From Arthrobacter sp. S41 (GTDB lineage Bacteria > Actinomycetota > Actinomycetes > Actinomycetales > Micrococcaceae), in the NCBI RefSeq assembly GCF_004320535.1, contig NZ_SIHY01000001.1:2294001-2358000 (forward strand): a stretch of DNA of 64,000 nt. The letters run 5' to 3'. The position numbers and the translations under genes were made by a program. Shown here in pieces: positions 24,808 to 34,460 of the stretch. The notes under the pieces were generated by a model. That model was not told where the DNA came from, searched no databases, and saw only the letters and a list, made by a program, of their open reading frames with translations. Position 1 is the stretch's first letter; every line of letters starts with the position of its first letter.

Positions 24808-26486
24808 GCGATGGCTCCTGCGTAAATGTGGCTTGGGCTCTGTTCCTGGACACCTTGGGTGACATCACCACGTGAACTAGGAACGGAGGAAATAAGGGTT
24901 TGGGTATAGCTATGTTCTGGATTCTCAAAGATCTTCTGCGTCGTTCCGCTTTCCACAACAACTCCACGACGCATGACCGATACCGTGTCTGCCACCTGAC
25001 GAACCAAAGCTAGGTCGTGGGAGACAAACAAGTAGGTCAACGAGTGTTCGCGCTGCAAAACTGCTAGCAGGTCAAGAATGTCCGCCTGAACGCTAACATC
25101 CAGAGCTGAGGTTGGTTCATCCAGCACGAGAATCTCAGGACGCAGGCTCAGCGCTCGAGCAATGGCCACACGCTGGCGTTGCCCTCCGGAGAGTTGGGCT
25201 GGACGGCGGGAAAGGAAAGATTCATCCAGCCCGACTTCTGCCAGAACCTCGCGTACTCTTACCTTCTGCTGCGCCCGCGATCCATATTTCAGCCGGGCCA
25301 ATGGTTCTGCGATGATCTTGGCTACCGACCAGGCCGGGTCAAGTGAGGCAAACGGGTTCTGGTAGACCAATTGCAGTTGGCGCCTGGCTTCGCGCCAATC
25401 TTTGGTACTGCGCTTAGTTAGATCCTGCCCGGATAAGAAAATCCTGCCGGCAGTAGGAGTTTCCAACCCCACGATCATCCGTACCGTGGTGGTCTTACCG
25501 GACCCCGACTCACCTACCAACGCATGGGTACTGCCCCGTTTGACCTCAAAACTGACCCCGTCAACGGCCTTCACCAATTCAGCGGAGTGGCCAAAGTGTC
25601 GTACTACGTCTTCAACGTAGATCGCATCTTTCTTGTGCGCACTTGAGTCGTTTAAGGGCCCACGAGCATCTCGATAACGCTCGGTATTGAGTGACGGAAC
25701 ATCTGCGAGCAATTTCCTCGCGTATTCGGTTTGAGGATTTTCAAAGATCTGTGAGGAGGTGCCAGATTCCTGAACCTGACCCTGTCGAAGTACAACCAGA
25801 TGATCCGTGCGCTGTGCTGCAAGCGCTAGATCATGGGTAATCAGCAGAAGCCCAATATTCAAAGAAGTACGCAACTCATCAAGAAGATCCAAGATGATTT
25901 TCTGTACCGTCACATCCAGCGCCGAAGTTGGTTCATCAGCAACAATCAGTGCAGGCCTAGGCAGCACCGTCAGTGCGATCAGCACCCGCTGCAGCATGCC
26001 ACCCGAGAGCTGATGCGGGTATGAGTCATAAACACGTTGTGGTTCCGGCAGACCTACCTGTTCAAAAGCTTGAAGAATAAGTTGCCGCTGCTCTTTGTTA
26101 TCCGTCACGCCAGTCAGGCTCGCTGCTTCATGAGCCTGCGATCCGATAGTTCGCACCGCGTTAAGTGCCGTGCCAGGATCCTGTGGAATGTAACCCAATT
26201 CGGTGCCACGGAACTGGCGTAGGCCACGTTGAGACAGCTTTAGTAAGTTCTGCCCCTCAAAAATAGCCTGACCTTCCGCGTGGCCGAGACCTTCCGGAAG
26301 CAACCCCAAAATGGCCTTGGTAATCGTTGATTTCCCAGAACCAGACTCACCGATCAATGCCAGCGCCTGACCTCGCCGTAGCTGAAAATGTACATCCCGA
26401 ACAACCTGGTTCGAGCCGTACCAAACGTTCAGGCCATCGACCTGTAGCAAGAGGTCCTCTGACTCGGTATGACTTTGATTGACCAT
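24804..26486 (-). CDS. Oligopeptide-type ABC transporter, fused double ATPase (DppD-DppF)
   Basis: A 560-residue protein with two ABC domains. Domain 1 has Walker A GESGSGKSTI near residue 37, signature LSGGM and Walker B LIVADEPTSALDV. Domain 2 has GESGSGKTTT near residue 317, signature LSGGQ and ILVLDEPTSALDVS. Both show the C-terminal Cys-free OppD/F-like tail with ESGT..IFENP. It energises uptake of peptides or similar solutes together with the following permeases. It starts 4 bp after the permease stop. Confidence 0.94.
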   Translation of the reverse strand: MVNQSHTESEDLLLQVDGLNVWYGSNQVVRDVHFQLRRGQALALIGESGSGKSTITKAILGLLPEGLGHAEGQAIFEGQNLLKLSQRGLRQFRGTELGYIPQDPGTALNAVRTIGSQAHEAASLTGVTDNKEQRQLILQAFEQVGLPEPQRVYDSYPHQLSGGMLQRVLIALTVLPRPALIVADEPTSALDVTVQKIILDLLDELRTSLNIGLLLITHDLALAAQRTDHLVVLRQGQVQESGTSSQIFENPQTEYARKLLADVPSLNTERYRDARGPLNDSSAHKKDAIYVEDVVRHFGHSAELVKAVDGVSFEVKRGSTHALVGESGSGKTTTVRMIVGLETPTAGRIFLSGQDLTKRSTKDWREARRQLQLVYQNPFASLDPAWSVAKIIAEPLARLKYGSRAQQKVRVREVLAEVGLDESFLSRRPAQLSGGQRQRVAIARALSLRPEILVLDEPTSALDVSVQADILDLLAVLQREHSLTYLFVSHDLALVRQVADTVSVMRRGVVVESGTTQKIFENPEHSYTQTLISSVPSSRGDVTQGVQEQSPSHIYAGAIA

Positions 26487-26490
26487 GTCC

Positions 26491-27342
26491 TTATCTCACT
26501 TTCTTGAGCCAACGACTGATTCGATTGACCGATAACACCGTGGCCACGATGACTGCAGCTGGGGCGTAAATCAGCCATGGAGCGGTGGGATATTCCTTGC
26601 CTGAAGCTACGAGTAGTCCCCAGTCTGAGGACGGCGGTGGGTCACCATAACCAAGGAACGCTAGTGAGGCGATCACCATGATGGAGGTTCCAAATTGCAA
26701 GATCGCCAGAACTAAAACTGAACGCCCTGCATTGGGGAGCACATGAAAAATCAGCGCCTGTAACCGGTTTCCACCAGAGAGGAATGAGGACTCCACAAAG
26801 GCGGCACCGCGAATCTTGATAACTTCTGCGCGCATCAGTCGGCCAAAGACTGCGATGGCCGAAACACCGGTGGCAATGGCTGCATTGATGGTCTGAAAGC
26901 CGAGCGAACTGACAATGACAACGGCCAGAAGGAATCCGGGGATTGCCAAAAGCACGTCAACAATTCGTCCCAGGGCGGAGTCAACCCATCCACCAAGGAA
27001 GCCCGCTAGAAGTCCAATCCCGCTCCCAACAACCAACCCAATGATCACCGCAGCCAGTGCGCTACTAACCGATGAAAGCGACCCATAAACGACTCGGGTG
27101 AAGACATCTCGGCCCAGGTAGTCGGTTCCGAACCAATGGTGCAATCCGGGCGACACTAGTTTCGCTGAGGTATCCCCCAGCTCCGGACTATGCGAGGTAA
27201 AGAGGGACGGGAATGCGGAGAAGAGCACCGCAAAAACAATCACCGCAAAGGACAGCAGAACGCTGACCGGTAGTGAGCTTCGATTGCCGGAGGGTGTGCT
27301 CTTAGTTTCCAAAGCTGTTTGAAGCTGAACAATCCCAGTCAT
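26491..27342 (-). CDS. Oligopeptide-type ABC transporter permease (DppC-like)
   Basis: A 283-residue permease with an N-terminal TM helix (SVLLSFAVIVFAVLFSAFPSLF), the HWFGTDYLGRDVFTRVVYGS segment typical of DppC/OppC, five further TM helices and the EAA loop (EVIKIRGAAFVESSFLSGGNRLQALIFHVLPN). It overlaps the upstream permease by ATGA. Confidence 0.93.
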   Translation of the reverse strand: MTGIVQLQTALETKSTPSGNRSSLPVSVLLSFAVIVFAVLFSAFPSLFTSHSPELGDTSAKLVSPGLHHWFGTDYLGRDVFTRVVYGSLSSVSSALAAVIIGLVVGSGIGLLAGFLGGWVDSALGRIVDVLLAIPGFLLAVVIVSSLGFQTINAAIATGVSAIAVFGRLMRAEVIKIRGAAFVESSFLSGGNRLQALIFHVLPNAGRSVLVLAILQFGTSIMVIASLAFLGYGDPPPSSDWGLLVASGKEYPTAPWLIYAPAAVIVATVLSVNRISRWLKKVR

Positions 27343-28310
27343 GAAACTACCGCTTTCTTCTTCTTGGTAACGGAGGTTCTTGGATCCAGCAGCGGAACAC
27401 TCAAATCAGCAATCAGGTTCACCAGCACAAAAACCACGGCAGAAAGCACCACAACCGCAAGCAAGACTGGCTGGTCACCGGCTCCCACTGATCGCTGCAC
27501 CAAAGTGCCCACACCGTTACGTCCGAAGATCGTTTCGGTGATCACCGCTCCTCCCAACAGCTCACCAATGAGCAGCGCCACCATGGTCACTGAGGGTAAG
27601 GCTGAAGGCTTAAGCAGATGCTGGGCGAAGACATTTACTCGACTCAATCCTCGGGATCGAGCGACCAATGCGTAGTCCTGACGTGCTTCAACATCAAGAC
27701 TCGAAATCAACACTTCGGCTAACGGTGCGCTGACCGGAATTGCCAGGGTGAGCGCAGCAAAGAAGGTCGCAACTGGAGCATTCGGTTCGGTGATGGTGAA
27801 TGTGTGCAAGGTAAATCCAAAAACACTGATCAGCACCAGCCCTATGACGAAGTTCGGAACCGAGAGGAAAAATGAGGGAACGGATCGTAAAATTCCTGCG
27901 GCGCCCGAAGGTAGTAAATGCACCCCTACAGCAATCGCCACGGCAAGAACGAGCGCTAATATCAACGCGGTCAAGGCTAAGAACGTCGTTGAAGGCAACG
28001 CGTCAAAGACAAGATCCGTTACCGGCAAACCGGATTGCAAAGAAATCCCCAAGTCGCCGGTGACAAAGCGGCCCAAGGCCAGCAACAGCTGGATCAGCAC
28101 GGGCTTATCCAGCCCGTAAAACGCCACGATACGAGCAATGTCTTCCTCACTGAGCCCAGACTGCGGGTCGTGCAACGCGTTGGTGATTGCGTCCCCAGGC
28201 AGCACGGACACAACAATAAAACTCAGCACATAGGCCAGGAAGATGACAAGAACTCCCTGCCCCAAGCGGCTAAGCACCAGATTTCGATAACCAGATAACC
28301 GCACGCTCAC
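27339..28310 (-). CDS. Oligopeptide-type ABC transporter permease (DppB-like)
   Basis: A 323-residue permease with an N-terminal TM (GVLVIFLAYVLSFIVVSVLPGDAI), periplasmic-type loop, five more TM helices and an EAA loop (DYALVARSRGLSRVNVFAQHLLKPSALPSV). The GTG at 28310 overlaps the substrate-binding protein stop as GTGA and is preferred; an ATG at 28322 is the alternative. It forms the channel with the DppC-like partner. Confidence 0.92.
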   Translation of the reverse strand: MSVRLSGYRNLVLSRLGQGVLVIFLAYVLSFIVVSVLPGDAITNALHDPQSGLSEEDIARIVAFYGLDKPVLIQLLLALGRFVTGDLGISLQSGLPVTDLVFDALPSTTFLALTALILALVLAVAIAVGVHLLPSGAAGILRSVPSFFLSVPNFVIGLVLISVFGFTLHTFTITEPNAPVATFFAALTLAIPVSAPLAEVLISSLDVEARQDYALVARSRGLSRVNVFAQHLLKPSALPSVTMVALLIGELLGGAVITETIFGRNGVGTLVQRSVGAGDQPVLLAVVVLSAVVFVLVNLIADLSVPLLDPRTSVTKKKKAVVS

Positions 28311-29950
28311 TGTGTAACCCATGCAGTGTAGAAGTTCGCGTAGGCCAGACCGTTGTACTGAATACCTTGGACCTTTGGGCTGCTCAAGTAGAGCCGCTGA
28401 ACAAGCTGGACCAGCGGAATGAAGTACGCCTGATCCAAAACATACTTCTGTAGTTCGTTAGCTACCTTTGCCCGGTCTTTACGGTTTTTGGCCTGGGCAA
28501 TCTGGTCGGAGAGCTTGTTGAGCTTTTCGTCGCTGTCTCCAAGCTTGAACCAGTCCTCGCCGCCATTCCGGTTAGTCAGGATCCCCGCGACAGTACCGAC
28601 GTCAACAAAACTACGAGAGGTGTGAAGCAAAGGTGGCTCGTTGTTCTGCCACGCTGAATAGTTGGCAACATCAATGACCTTCAGATTTAGCTTGATGCCC
28701 ACCCGTTGTAGTTGCTGAGCAATCAGCTCATCCATCGCCTTATCTGATGGGACATAAGGATTTGCAGCGATAGTGATCTCAAGAAGCTTTCCATCTTTAT
28801 GCCTGAATCCATCAGATTCCAACGTCCAACCATCTTTTTCTAGACCGTCGGTTGCTTTTTTCAGGTCGAAGTTGAAGTGGTCAGCAAAGTCGCCTGCCTC
28901 GGGAACAGTGCCCTGAATAAACGTCGAAGCCGCTTGCCAGTCCTGGGTATAAATCGTGGAGAGAATCTCTTGGCGGTCGATACCGTGCTGAAGCGCCTGA
29001 CGTACGCTGGCTTGGTTGGTCGGGAAGGTTTGAGTATTTACTTGGAAGCCATCGACGAATCCCAAGTAACGCGGAGTGGAAACTGAGAAGCCCTGAGAGA
29101 TGAGCGAATCAATTTCCTGAGGTTCAACATTGAAGGAAACATCGGCTTGGCCCGACAAAACCGTGGAGGTACGAACCGAAGCGTCCCGAACCACCTTGTA
29201 GGTCAGGGTATCTAGATAGGCTGGGCCCGAATATCCGAGGGCTTTGGGTCCCCAGGCGTAGTCCTCGCGACGCTGCAGGACGTAGCTTTCTCCCTGTTGC
29301 CAGCTCTTGAGCATAAATGGTCCAGAACCAATATTCTTGGCAAGATCTGCTTGTTCTTCGGTGCTGCTCTTCAGCGTGGCCGGCGCAAGTAAGATGCAAC
29401 CGTGGTAGCCCAGGGTTGCAATAAATCCTAGGGTCGACGAAGAGAAGCGGACCTTAACAGTGGCTGCATCCGTAGCTTTGGCCGATTCAAAACTGGCCGA
29501 TGGGAACAATCCGACCTTGGCGATACCCCGATCAGCATCTCCCACGGCCCACGCATTGATGTTTTCGACTACTGCCTTCGCATCCACCGCGGTGCCGTCG
29601 GAGAATGTCACGCCTTTCTTTAGATGTAGAACAAATTCGGTAGCATCCGAATTTTCATCCCAACTTTCAGCAATCCACGGGTTCACGTCACCCTTTTCAT
29701 TGACATAGACAAGCTTGTCCGTCAGGTGCCCCCACAGGTTGCCTTCGTAGCTGGAGATTGAAGTTTTGCTAGAGATCCATCCAGCGTCAAAGCCTTGGAT
29801 CAGGAAGGTTAGCGCTCCGCCACGAACTGGGGATGTTGACCCAGTCGATTCAACGTCAGGTTTGTTGCCGCAGGCGGTGAGTATTGCCAATGCTGCCAGT
29901 GCGCCGGTTCCGGTGAGGAAACTGCGCCGCTTAACGATAGGTGAGTTCAT
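28307..29950 (-). CDS. Extracellular solute-binding lipoprotein, family 5 (DppA/OppA-like)
   Basis: A 547-residue protein. The N-terminus has KRRSFLTGTGALAALAILTACG: a twin-arginine-like start and a lipobox (LTAC), so it is a membrane-anchored lipoprotein. The body follows family 5 binding proteins: PWIAESWDENSDATEFVLHLKKGVTFSDGTAVDAKAVVENI and later VRQALQHGIDRQEI. It captures peptides, nickel-type complexes or other small solutes. ATG 29950 has AAGGA 8 nt upstream. The frame extends to 30049, but without an RBS. Confidence 0.93.
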   Translation of the reverse strand: MNSPIVKRRSFLTGTGALAALAILTACGNKPDVESTGSTSPVRGGALTFLIQGFDAGWISSKTSISSYEGNLWGHLTDKLVYVNEKGDVNPWIAESWDENSDATEFVLHLKKGVTFSDGTAVDAKAVVENINAWAVGDADRGIAKVGLFPSASFESAKATDAATVKVRFSSSTLGFIATLGYHGCILLAPATLKSSTEEQADLAKNIGSGPFMLKSWQQGESYVLQRREDYAWGPKALGYSGPAYLDTLTYKVVRDASVRTSTVLSGQADVSFNVEPQEIDSLISQGFSVSTPRYLGFVDGFQVNTQTFPTNQASVRQALQHGIDRQEILSTIYTQDWQAASTFIQGTVPEAGDFADHFNFDLKKATDGLEKDGWTLESDGFRHKDGKLLEITIAANPYVPSDKAMDELIAQQLQRVGIKLNLKVIDVANYSAWQNNEPPLLHTSRSFVDVGTVAGILTNRNGGEDWFKLGDSDEKLNKLSDQIAQAKNRKDRAKVANELQKYVLDQAYFIPLVQLVQRLYLSSPKVQGIQYNGLAYANFYTAWVTQ

Positions 29951-29990
29951 AGTAAAAATCCTTGGATCAAGTGTGTGAGTGAGATGAAAG

Positions 29991-31406
29991 TTAGAGTGCT
30001 TTGCCGGGGTTGAACAGGGACGAAGGGTCCAAGACATGTTTGAGGTCAAACTGAAGACTGCGGACGCGTTCGGCGAGTTCCCATTCGGACCAGTGCAGCT
30101 TGACGTTGCCTACACCGTGTTCGCCGGTGATCGTTCCGCCTAGCTCCAGCGTCTTTTTGACCAAGGCATTGGCAGCCTGTGCAAGTGATGGCGGGGCCTG
30201 GTTGGAGATGTCGGCCTCGTCGCGGTTTTGGGTAAGAAGCGGATGTAGATTTCCGTCACCGGCATGGGCTACCGCGGAGACGCTCACCCCAAATTGGCGT
30301 TCAATTTCAGGGAAGAACTCGAAAATGTCAGCCAGCTTGGATGACGGAACGGCGATATCTTCTCCGATATGCCACTTATGCGTGGGGAATCCTCGACCAG
30401 AACGGCGCAGCTCCCAGAGCTCTTGTCCTTCTTCATCGCTGACCTCGTTGAGTCGGCCACCCAAGTGAAGGACAATCTTTCGTAAGTCGCGAACCTGCTC
30501 ATCAATTCCGTAGCCGTCCAGCTCAACGAGCAACAGTCCGGCCCCGTTCTGACGCAACGAGCTGCCTGAATGCTCATCGATTGCCGCCAGACTTGGACCG
30601 TCAATAAGTTCAAGGACTGCTGGCTGAACCGTGGAGGTTTTGATCAGTTCCACGGCTCGGGCAGCATCAAGGGTCTGATCAAAAAAGAGACTAAGGGTTC
30701 TACGAGCGACAGGGATCGGGAGGATCCGAACGGTCGCCTGAACAACAATTCCCAGGGTTCCTTCTGAGCCGACAAACAAAGAGACTAGGTCAAGCCCGGT
30801 GACACCTTTCAGCGAGCGGTGCCCGATGGAGATCAACGAACCATCTGCGAGCACTACCTGCAAAGACAGCACGGACTGGCGGGTCACCCCATATTTGGCG
30901 CAACGCATCCCGCCGGCGTTGGTAGCGATATTTCCGCCGATGGAGGAGATGGCGGCACTGGCAGGATCCGGGGCGTAGAACAATCCCAACGGTTCCAAGA
31001 CTCGGTTCAGATCCCCATTCAGGACTCCCGGTTCAACAACAGCGACACCGTCAGCAGCTGAGATCTCGATGATCTGATTAAGCTTTTCAGTGCTCAATAC
31101 AACTTGTGATTCAGTGGCACTGGCACCGCCAGACAGCCCCGTTCCTGCACCGCGCGGAACGACGCTTAACCCGTGCTTCGCAGCCGCTGCGACAATTGTT
31201 TGCACCTGCGATGCCGAGGTTGGGAAAACGACTGTGGGTCCTTGTTCAGGATGATCTGAACGCGTGGGATCCGCGGTTCGGTCGTGGAGATAAGGAACAG
31301 TCGCTGCTGATCCTGCCACAACCTCAATTTCTGAGTCATGGGTCAAAAGCTCGTCGCGGAACTTTTGGCCCGCCTGTTGGTCAATCTCGAAAATTACGTG
31401 GCTCAA
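29991..31406 (-). CDS. FAD-linked 2-hydroxyacid dehydrogenase (GlcD/D-lactate/D-2-hydroxyglutarate type)
   Basis: A 471-residue flavoenzyme of the VAO/PCMH group: FAD-binding VVPRGAGTGLSGGA, FYAPDPASAAISSIGGNIATNAGGMRCAKYGVT, and the C-terminal GDGNLHPLL and GGTITGEHGVGNVK carrying the substrate/metal-binding His residues. It oxidises a D-2-hydroxyacid such as glycolate, D-lactate or D-2-hydroxyglutarate. TTG 31406 with a CGGAG RBS is chosen; the frame runs to 31466. It heads the ABC transporter/aminotransferase operon, so the hydroxyacid is probably linked to the imported compound. Confidence 0.9.
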   Translation of the reverse strand: MSHVIFEIDQQAGQKFRDELLTHDSEIEVVAGSAATVPYLHDRTADPTRSDHPEQGPTVVFPTSASQVQTIVAAAAKHGLSVVPRGAGTGLSGGASATESQVVLSTEKLNQIIEISAADGVAVVEPGVLNGDLNRVLEPLGLFYAPDPASAAISSIGGNIATNAGGMRCAKYGVTRQSVLSLQVVLADGSLISIGHRSLKGVTGLDLVSLFVGSEGTLGIVVQATVRILPIPVARRTLSLFFDQTLDAARAVELIKTSTVQPAVLELIDGPSLAAIDEHSGSSLRQNGAGLLLVELDGYGIDEQVRDLRKIVLHLGGRLNEVSDEEGQELWELRRSGRGFPTHKWHIGEDIAVPSSKLADIFEFFPEIERQFGVSVSAVAHAGDGNLHPLLTQNRDEADISNQAPPSLAQAANALVKKTLELGGTITGEHGVGNVKLHWSEWELAERVRSLQFDLKHVLDPSSLFNPGKAL

Positions 31407-31510
31407 TGTTGGACTCCGATGGAAACTGTTTGCTTTCCACCGAGTATTGATGATCGAAATTTCCAATGATGCCTTTATGACCGGCGACGATGCTAGAGCT
31501 CATTACAAGG

Positions 31511-31550
31511 TCACGAATCGACTCTATGTCGTGAATGAGACGGAGTCTCA
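31511..31550. promoter_or_regulatory. Candidate operators upstream of the GlcD/ABC operon
   Basis: Two neighbouring inverted repeats lie 105-145 bp upstream of the operon start. TCACGA (31511-31516) pairs with TCGTGA (31529-31534) across 12 bp, and TGAGAC-GGA-GTCTCA (31536-31550) is a perfect palindrome with a 3-bp spacer. The rest of the 348-bp gap (31407-31754) shows no gene. A GntR- or LacI-type regulator encoded elsewhere could bind here. Confidence 0.5.
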
Positions 31551-31754
31551 GGTCAACAAAACGACATATACTTCGTTGCTTTACGTACTAATCAACGAGC
31601 TATTTCTCCAGTCTTCACAAGTTTCCTGTTGCGTGTTAGCCGTCGTGGTTGGCCGATTTTTAGCCTCTGGCCAATGATTGAGCTCAGCATTCAGATCTAG
31701 TGGTGGTGCACGTTTCTTGGGGCTTGAAGCATGTCGCAGCTGTGGCTGGACTAC

Positions 31755-33845
31755 CTATTTGGAGTCGATGGCTCGTTGCAGTCGTTGCCCAAATACCGGC
31801 ACCAGTGTGCTCATGTAGGTGTCGCTGATGTGGTGCTTATCCCGGTAGATCAGGACGTTGCCAACCACCGCTGGGCAGGTGCCGTTCACGCAGAACTGGT
31901 CGCTGAAGTCCAAGACTTTCACTCGCGGTTCCAGTTTGGCAGCGGCCTTGGTGGCATCGCCCTTTTCGTAGGCGCCCTTTTGCGGGAACGAGCAGGCTTG
32001 CGGGTTGTTAATGTTTTGCTCCACGCAGTCCCTGGCGTAGGAATCTTTCGGAGGCCGCGGAGTATCAACGATTGCGTAAACCGGCTTTCCGGCGTCCTCG
32101 AGTTCAGCCCAGGCGGCAGCTAAACCCTTTGCTGGATCAGAAACAAAGGTGGATCCACCCCAGCTTGAGGTCACTACCGCGTCGATGTCGTTCCGCTTGG
32201 TCAGCGCATCCATACTCTGCTCAAAGGTCTCTTGGCAGTTAATGCTTCCGTCTTGATCGGCTTTGCGTTGAGCAGCGTTAAAGGGACAAGAGTTCTTCAG
32301 GTAAGTGACTACTTTCCACCCCTTACTCAGTGCGTAGTCGTTCAGCGCTTCGAACCAGTGAGCCGCGTGCGAGTCTCCCACCAACGCCACGGTGAAGGTC
32401 CCGTCCTTGCTCCCGAACTCGCATTCTTTGATCTGCGTCGACTGTGGATTCTGCACACAACTACCGATGTCAGGCAGGTCATTGGCGGCTTCCGCGGGAA
32501 CCGGGACTACTTGGTGCTCATCGGTGATAAAGGCAGGAGCACCGTGCGACAGGGATGCTGCGCCAAAACCCTCGGGAGGTTTCTCGGCCAGTGCTGCTGC
32601 CACGCGCGACTCCTGTTGAACCATGCGTTCTTGAGCCAGGCCAGGAAGTAGTGCCACCGAAGCGGCCACAGCAACCATGGCCACCCCGGCGACCAATGAC
32701 CGTCTCGGAGAAACTGCCAAGAAGCGAAGTCGGCGCATCGGAGTTTCCACGATTTTTAGGCTCCCCCATGCCAAGATCAGGGACCCAGCCAACAGCGCAA
32801 GGGATTGCAAGGGTTTTGGTTTGCCACCGGAGAGTTCGGTGTAAAAAACGATCAGTGGCCAGTGCCAGAGATAAAGCGAATACGAGGCGAGACCAACCCA
32901 CTGCACCGGCGCCCAATTCACGAGCTGGTGCAAAGAACCTGGGCCACGGGTACTGCCGGCGGCAATGATTACCGCACAGCCCAGCACTGGCACGGCTGCT
33001 GCAATGCCGGGGAAGACCGTTGCGCCGTCATAACTAAAGGCGGCGATACCGATGGCCATCAGCGATAGTAGTACCGCCAGATTCCGTGTGGACCAAGCGG
33101 TGACCCATCGTGGCAGACGAAGGGCATCTTTGGCATGTGCTTGCGCACCCAACGCCAGCAACCCGCCAATGGCCAACTCCCAGATTCGGGTGGTGGTCAG
33201 GAAGTACCCGGCGGCGTCCCCCGAGTATCCGGCGTACACCGAGTACCCCAGGGATAAGAGTGCCACCGTCCCAAAGACCATCCACAGCCATCTGCGGCGA
33301 GTGGCAAATTGATCCGAATGTGATCCGGGAAGGTTGGGCTTAACCAGCCAGCACACCGCCAAGATCAACAATGGCCAGAACAGATAGAACTGTTCTTCAA
33401 CTCCAAGGGACCAGAAGTGTTGCAGCGGTCCTGCCGCTTGTTCGGCGGCCAGATAGTCAACAGAATCAGCGGCCAGCACCCAGTTCTGCACGGAGAAGGC
33501 TGAGGCCAATGCCTGGGTACCCAGTGTGCCCCACTGGGTCTTCGGCAGGATCATGACCCCGGCCGCCACAACGACGAGAATCACCAGCATGGCGGCGGGC
33601 AGGATGCGTCGAGCTCTACCGGCAAAAAACGCCGACAGTTTCACTCGTCCGCTACGTTCGGCTTCGCGCAACAGGTGGGAGGTAATCAGAAAACCAGAAA
33701 TGACAAAGAAGATGTCTACGCCGATATAGCCGCCCGGGACCACGTTGGGCTCCAGATGGTAGGCAACCACTAGCAGGACTGCCAGCGCACGGAGTGCTTG
33801 GATTTCTGGTCTGAAATTTTTGACCTGCACGGAATTCGAACTCAT
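31755..33845 (-). CDS. OafA/YrhL-type acyltransferase with C-terminal SGNH domain
   Basis: A 696-residue membrane protein. The N-terminal acyltransferase-3 domain has EIQALRALAVLLVVAYHL (catalytic His near residue 31), GVDIFFVISGFLIT, and FWSLGVEEQFYLFWP, with 10-11 TM helices up to about residue 400. The extracytoplasmic SGNH domain has VALVGDSHAAHWFEAL (block I Ser), SSWGGS, and the late Asp-x-x-His in YRDKHHIS. These proteins O-acetylate cell wall polymers or surface glycans. It may act on the wall polymers made by genes further right; no regulator lies adjacent. Confidence 0.92.
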   Translation of the reverse strand: MSSNSVQVKNFRPEIQALRALAVLLVVAYHLEPNVVPGGYIGVDIFFVISGFLITSHLLREAERSGRVKLSAFFAGRARRILPAAMLVILVVVAAGVMILPKTQWGTLGTQALASAFSVQNWVLAADSVDYLAAEQAAGPLQHFWSLGVEEQFYLFWPLLILAVCWLVKPNLPGSHSDQFATRRRWLWMVFGTVALLSLGYSVYAGYSGDAAGYFLTTTRIWELAIGGLLALGAQAHAKDALRLPRWVTAWSTRNLAVLLSLMAIGIAAFSYDGATVFPGIAAAVPVLGCAVIIAAGSTRGPGSLHQLVNWAPVQWVGLASYSLYLWHWPLIVFYTELSGGKPKPLQSLALLAGSLILAWGSLKIVETPMRRLRFLAVSPRRSLVAGVAMVAVAASVALLPGLAQERMVQQESRVAAALAEKPPEGFGAASLSHGAPAFITDEHQVVPVPAEAANDLPDIGSCVQNPQSTQIKECEFGSKDGTFTVALVGDSHAAHWFEALNDYALSKGWKVVTYLKNSCPFNAAQRKADQDGSINCQETFEQSMDALTKRNDIDAVVTSSWGGSTFVSDPAKGLAAAWAELEDAGKPVYAIVDTPRPPKDSYARDCVEQNINNPQACSFPQKGAYEKGDATKAAAKLEPRVKVLDFSDQFCVNGTCPAVVGNVLIYRDKHHISDTYMSTLVPVFGQRLQRAIDSK

Positions 33846-33922
33846 ATTGTTCGATCTGACCAGTTCGGGATGAACAGCAGGTAATCAAACGGTATCCGCG
33901 GAGAAAACTACTGATGGGAAGC

Positions 33923-34414
33923 TTAGCTATCTTCGTCCCTGCTGGGCACGGACAGTGGATATTTGGCATCCAATTTGGGATCAAGACTCAACCGCATCAA
34001 CGCGTCAAGAAGGACCTTGCCAGCGCCCCAGTAGATAGGAATGATCAGCCAGACGTACCAGCCGACTCCTCCCGCTGTGCCTAGGATGACGGTTCCAAAG
34101 GTAACCAAAAGACCTACGCCACGGAAGATCATCATGATCCCCTGTTTGATTGAGTCTCGCCGTTCCTGTTCGATACGAGTTCTGGATTCAAGCCCTTCAA
34201 CAGCTTGGGAGAAATTGGGCGTTTGAACGCTTTGGAATAGTTCACCAACTTGTACGTCCAATGCCCTGGCTACAAGCGAGATTGACTCCAAGCTGGCATC
34301 ATTGCCGGCTTCAAGTCGTTGAATAGTTCTGACAGTAATTCCGCTCTCTTTGGCCAGTCGTTCTTGAGTCCAGCCCTTAGTGCGGCGAAGTTCTGCAACC
34401 CGTGATTCATTCAT
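33923..34414 (-). CDS. XRE-family HTH regulator with membrane-spanning C-terminus
   Basis: A 163-residue protein. Residues 1-60 form an XRE HTH (RVAELRRTKGWTQERLAKESGITVRTIQRLEAG); the C-terminal part has two TM helices (IMMIFRGVGLLVTFGTVILGTAGG and WYVWLIIPIYWGAG) like a 2TM domain. Membrane-tethered XRE regulators of this layout often sense envelope signals. A repeat-rich operator-like sequence lies upstream (34461-34499). The start (MNESRVAEL) has no strong RBS. Confidence 0.83.
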   Translation of the reverse strand: MNESRVAELRRTKGWTQERLAKESGITVRTIQRLEAGNDASLESISLVARALDVQVGELFQSVQTPNFSQAVEGLESRTRIEQERRDSIKQGIMMIFRGVGLLVTFGTVILGTAGGVGWYVWLIIPIYWGAGKVLLDALMRLSLDPKLDAKYPLSVPSRDEDS

Positions 34415-34460
34415 GGCATAAAGCTATCGATGAAGTGCACGAAAGCACCATGACATTGTC

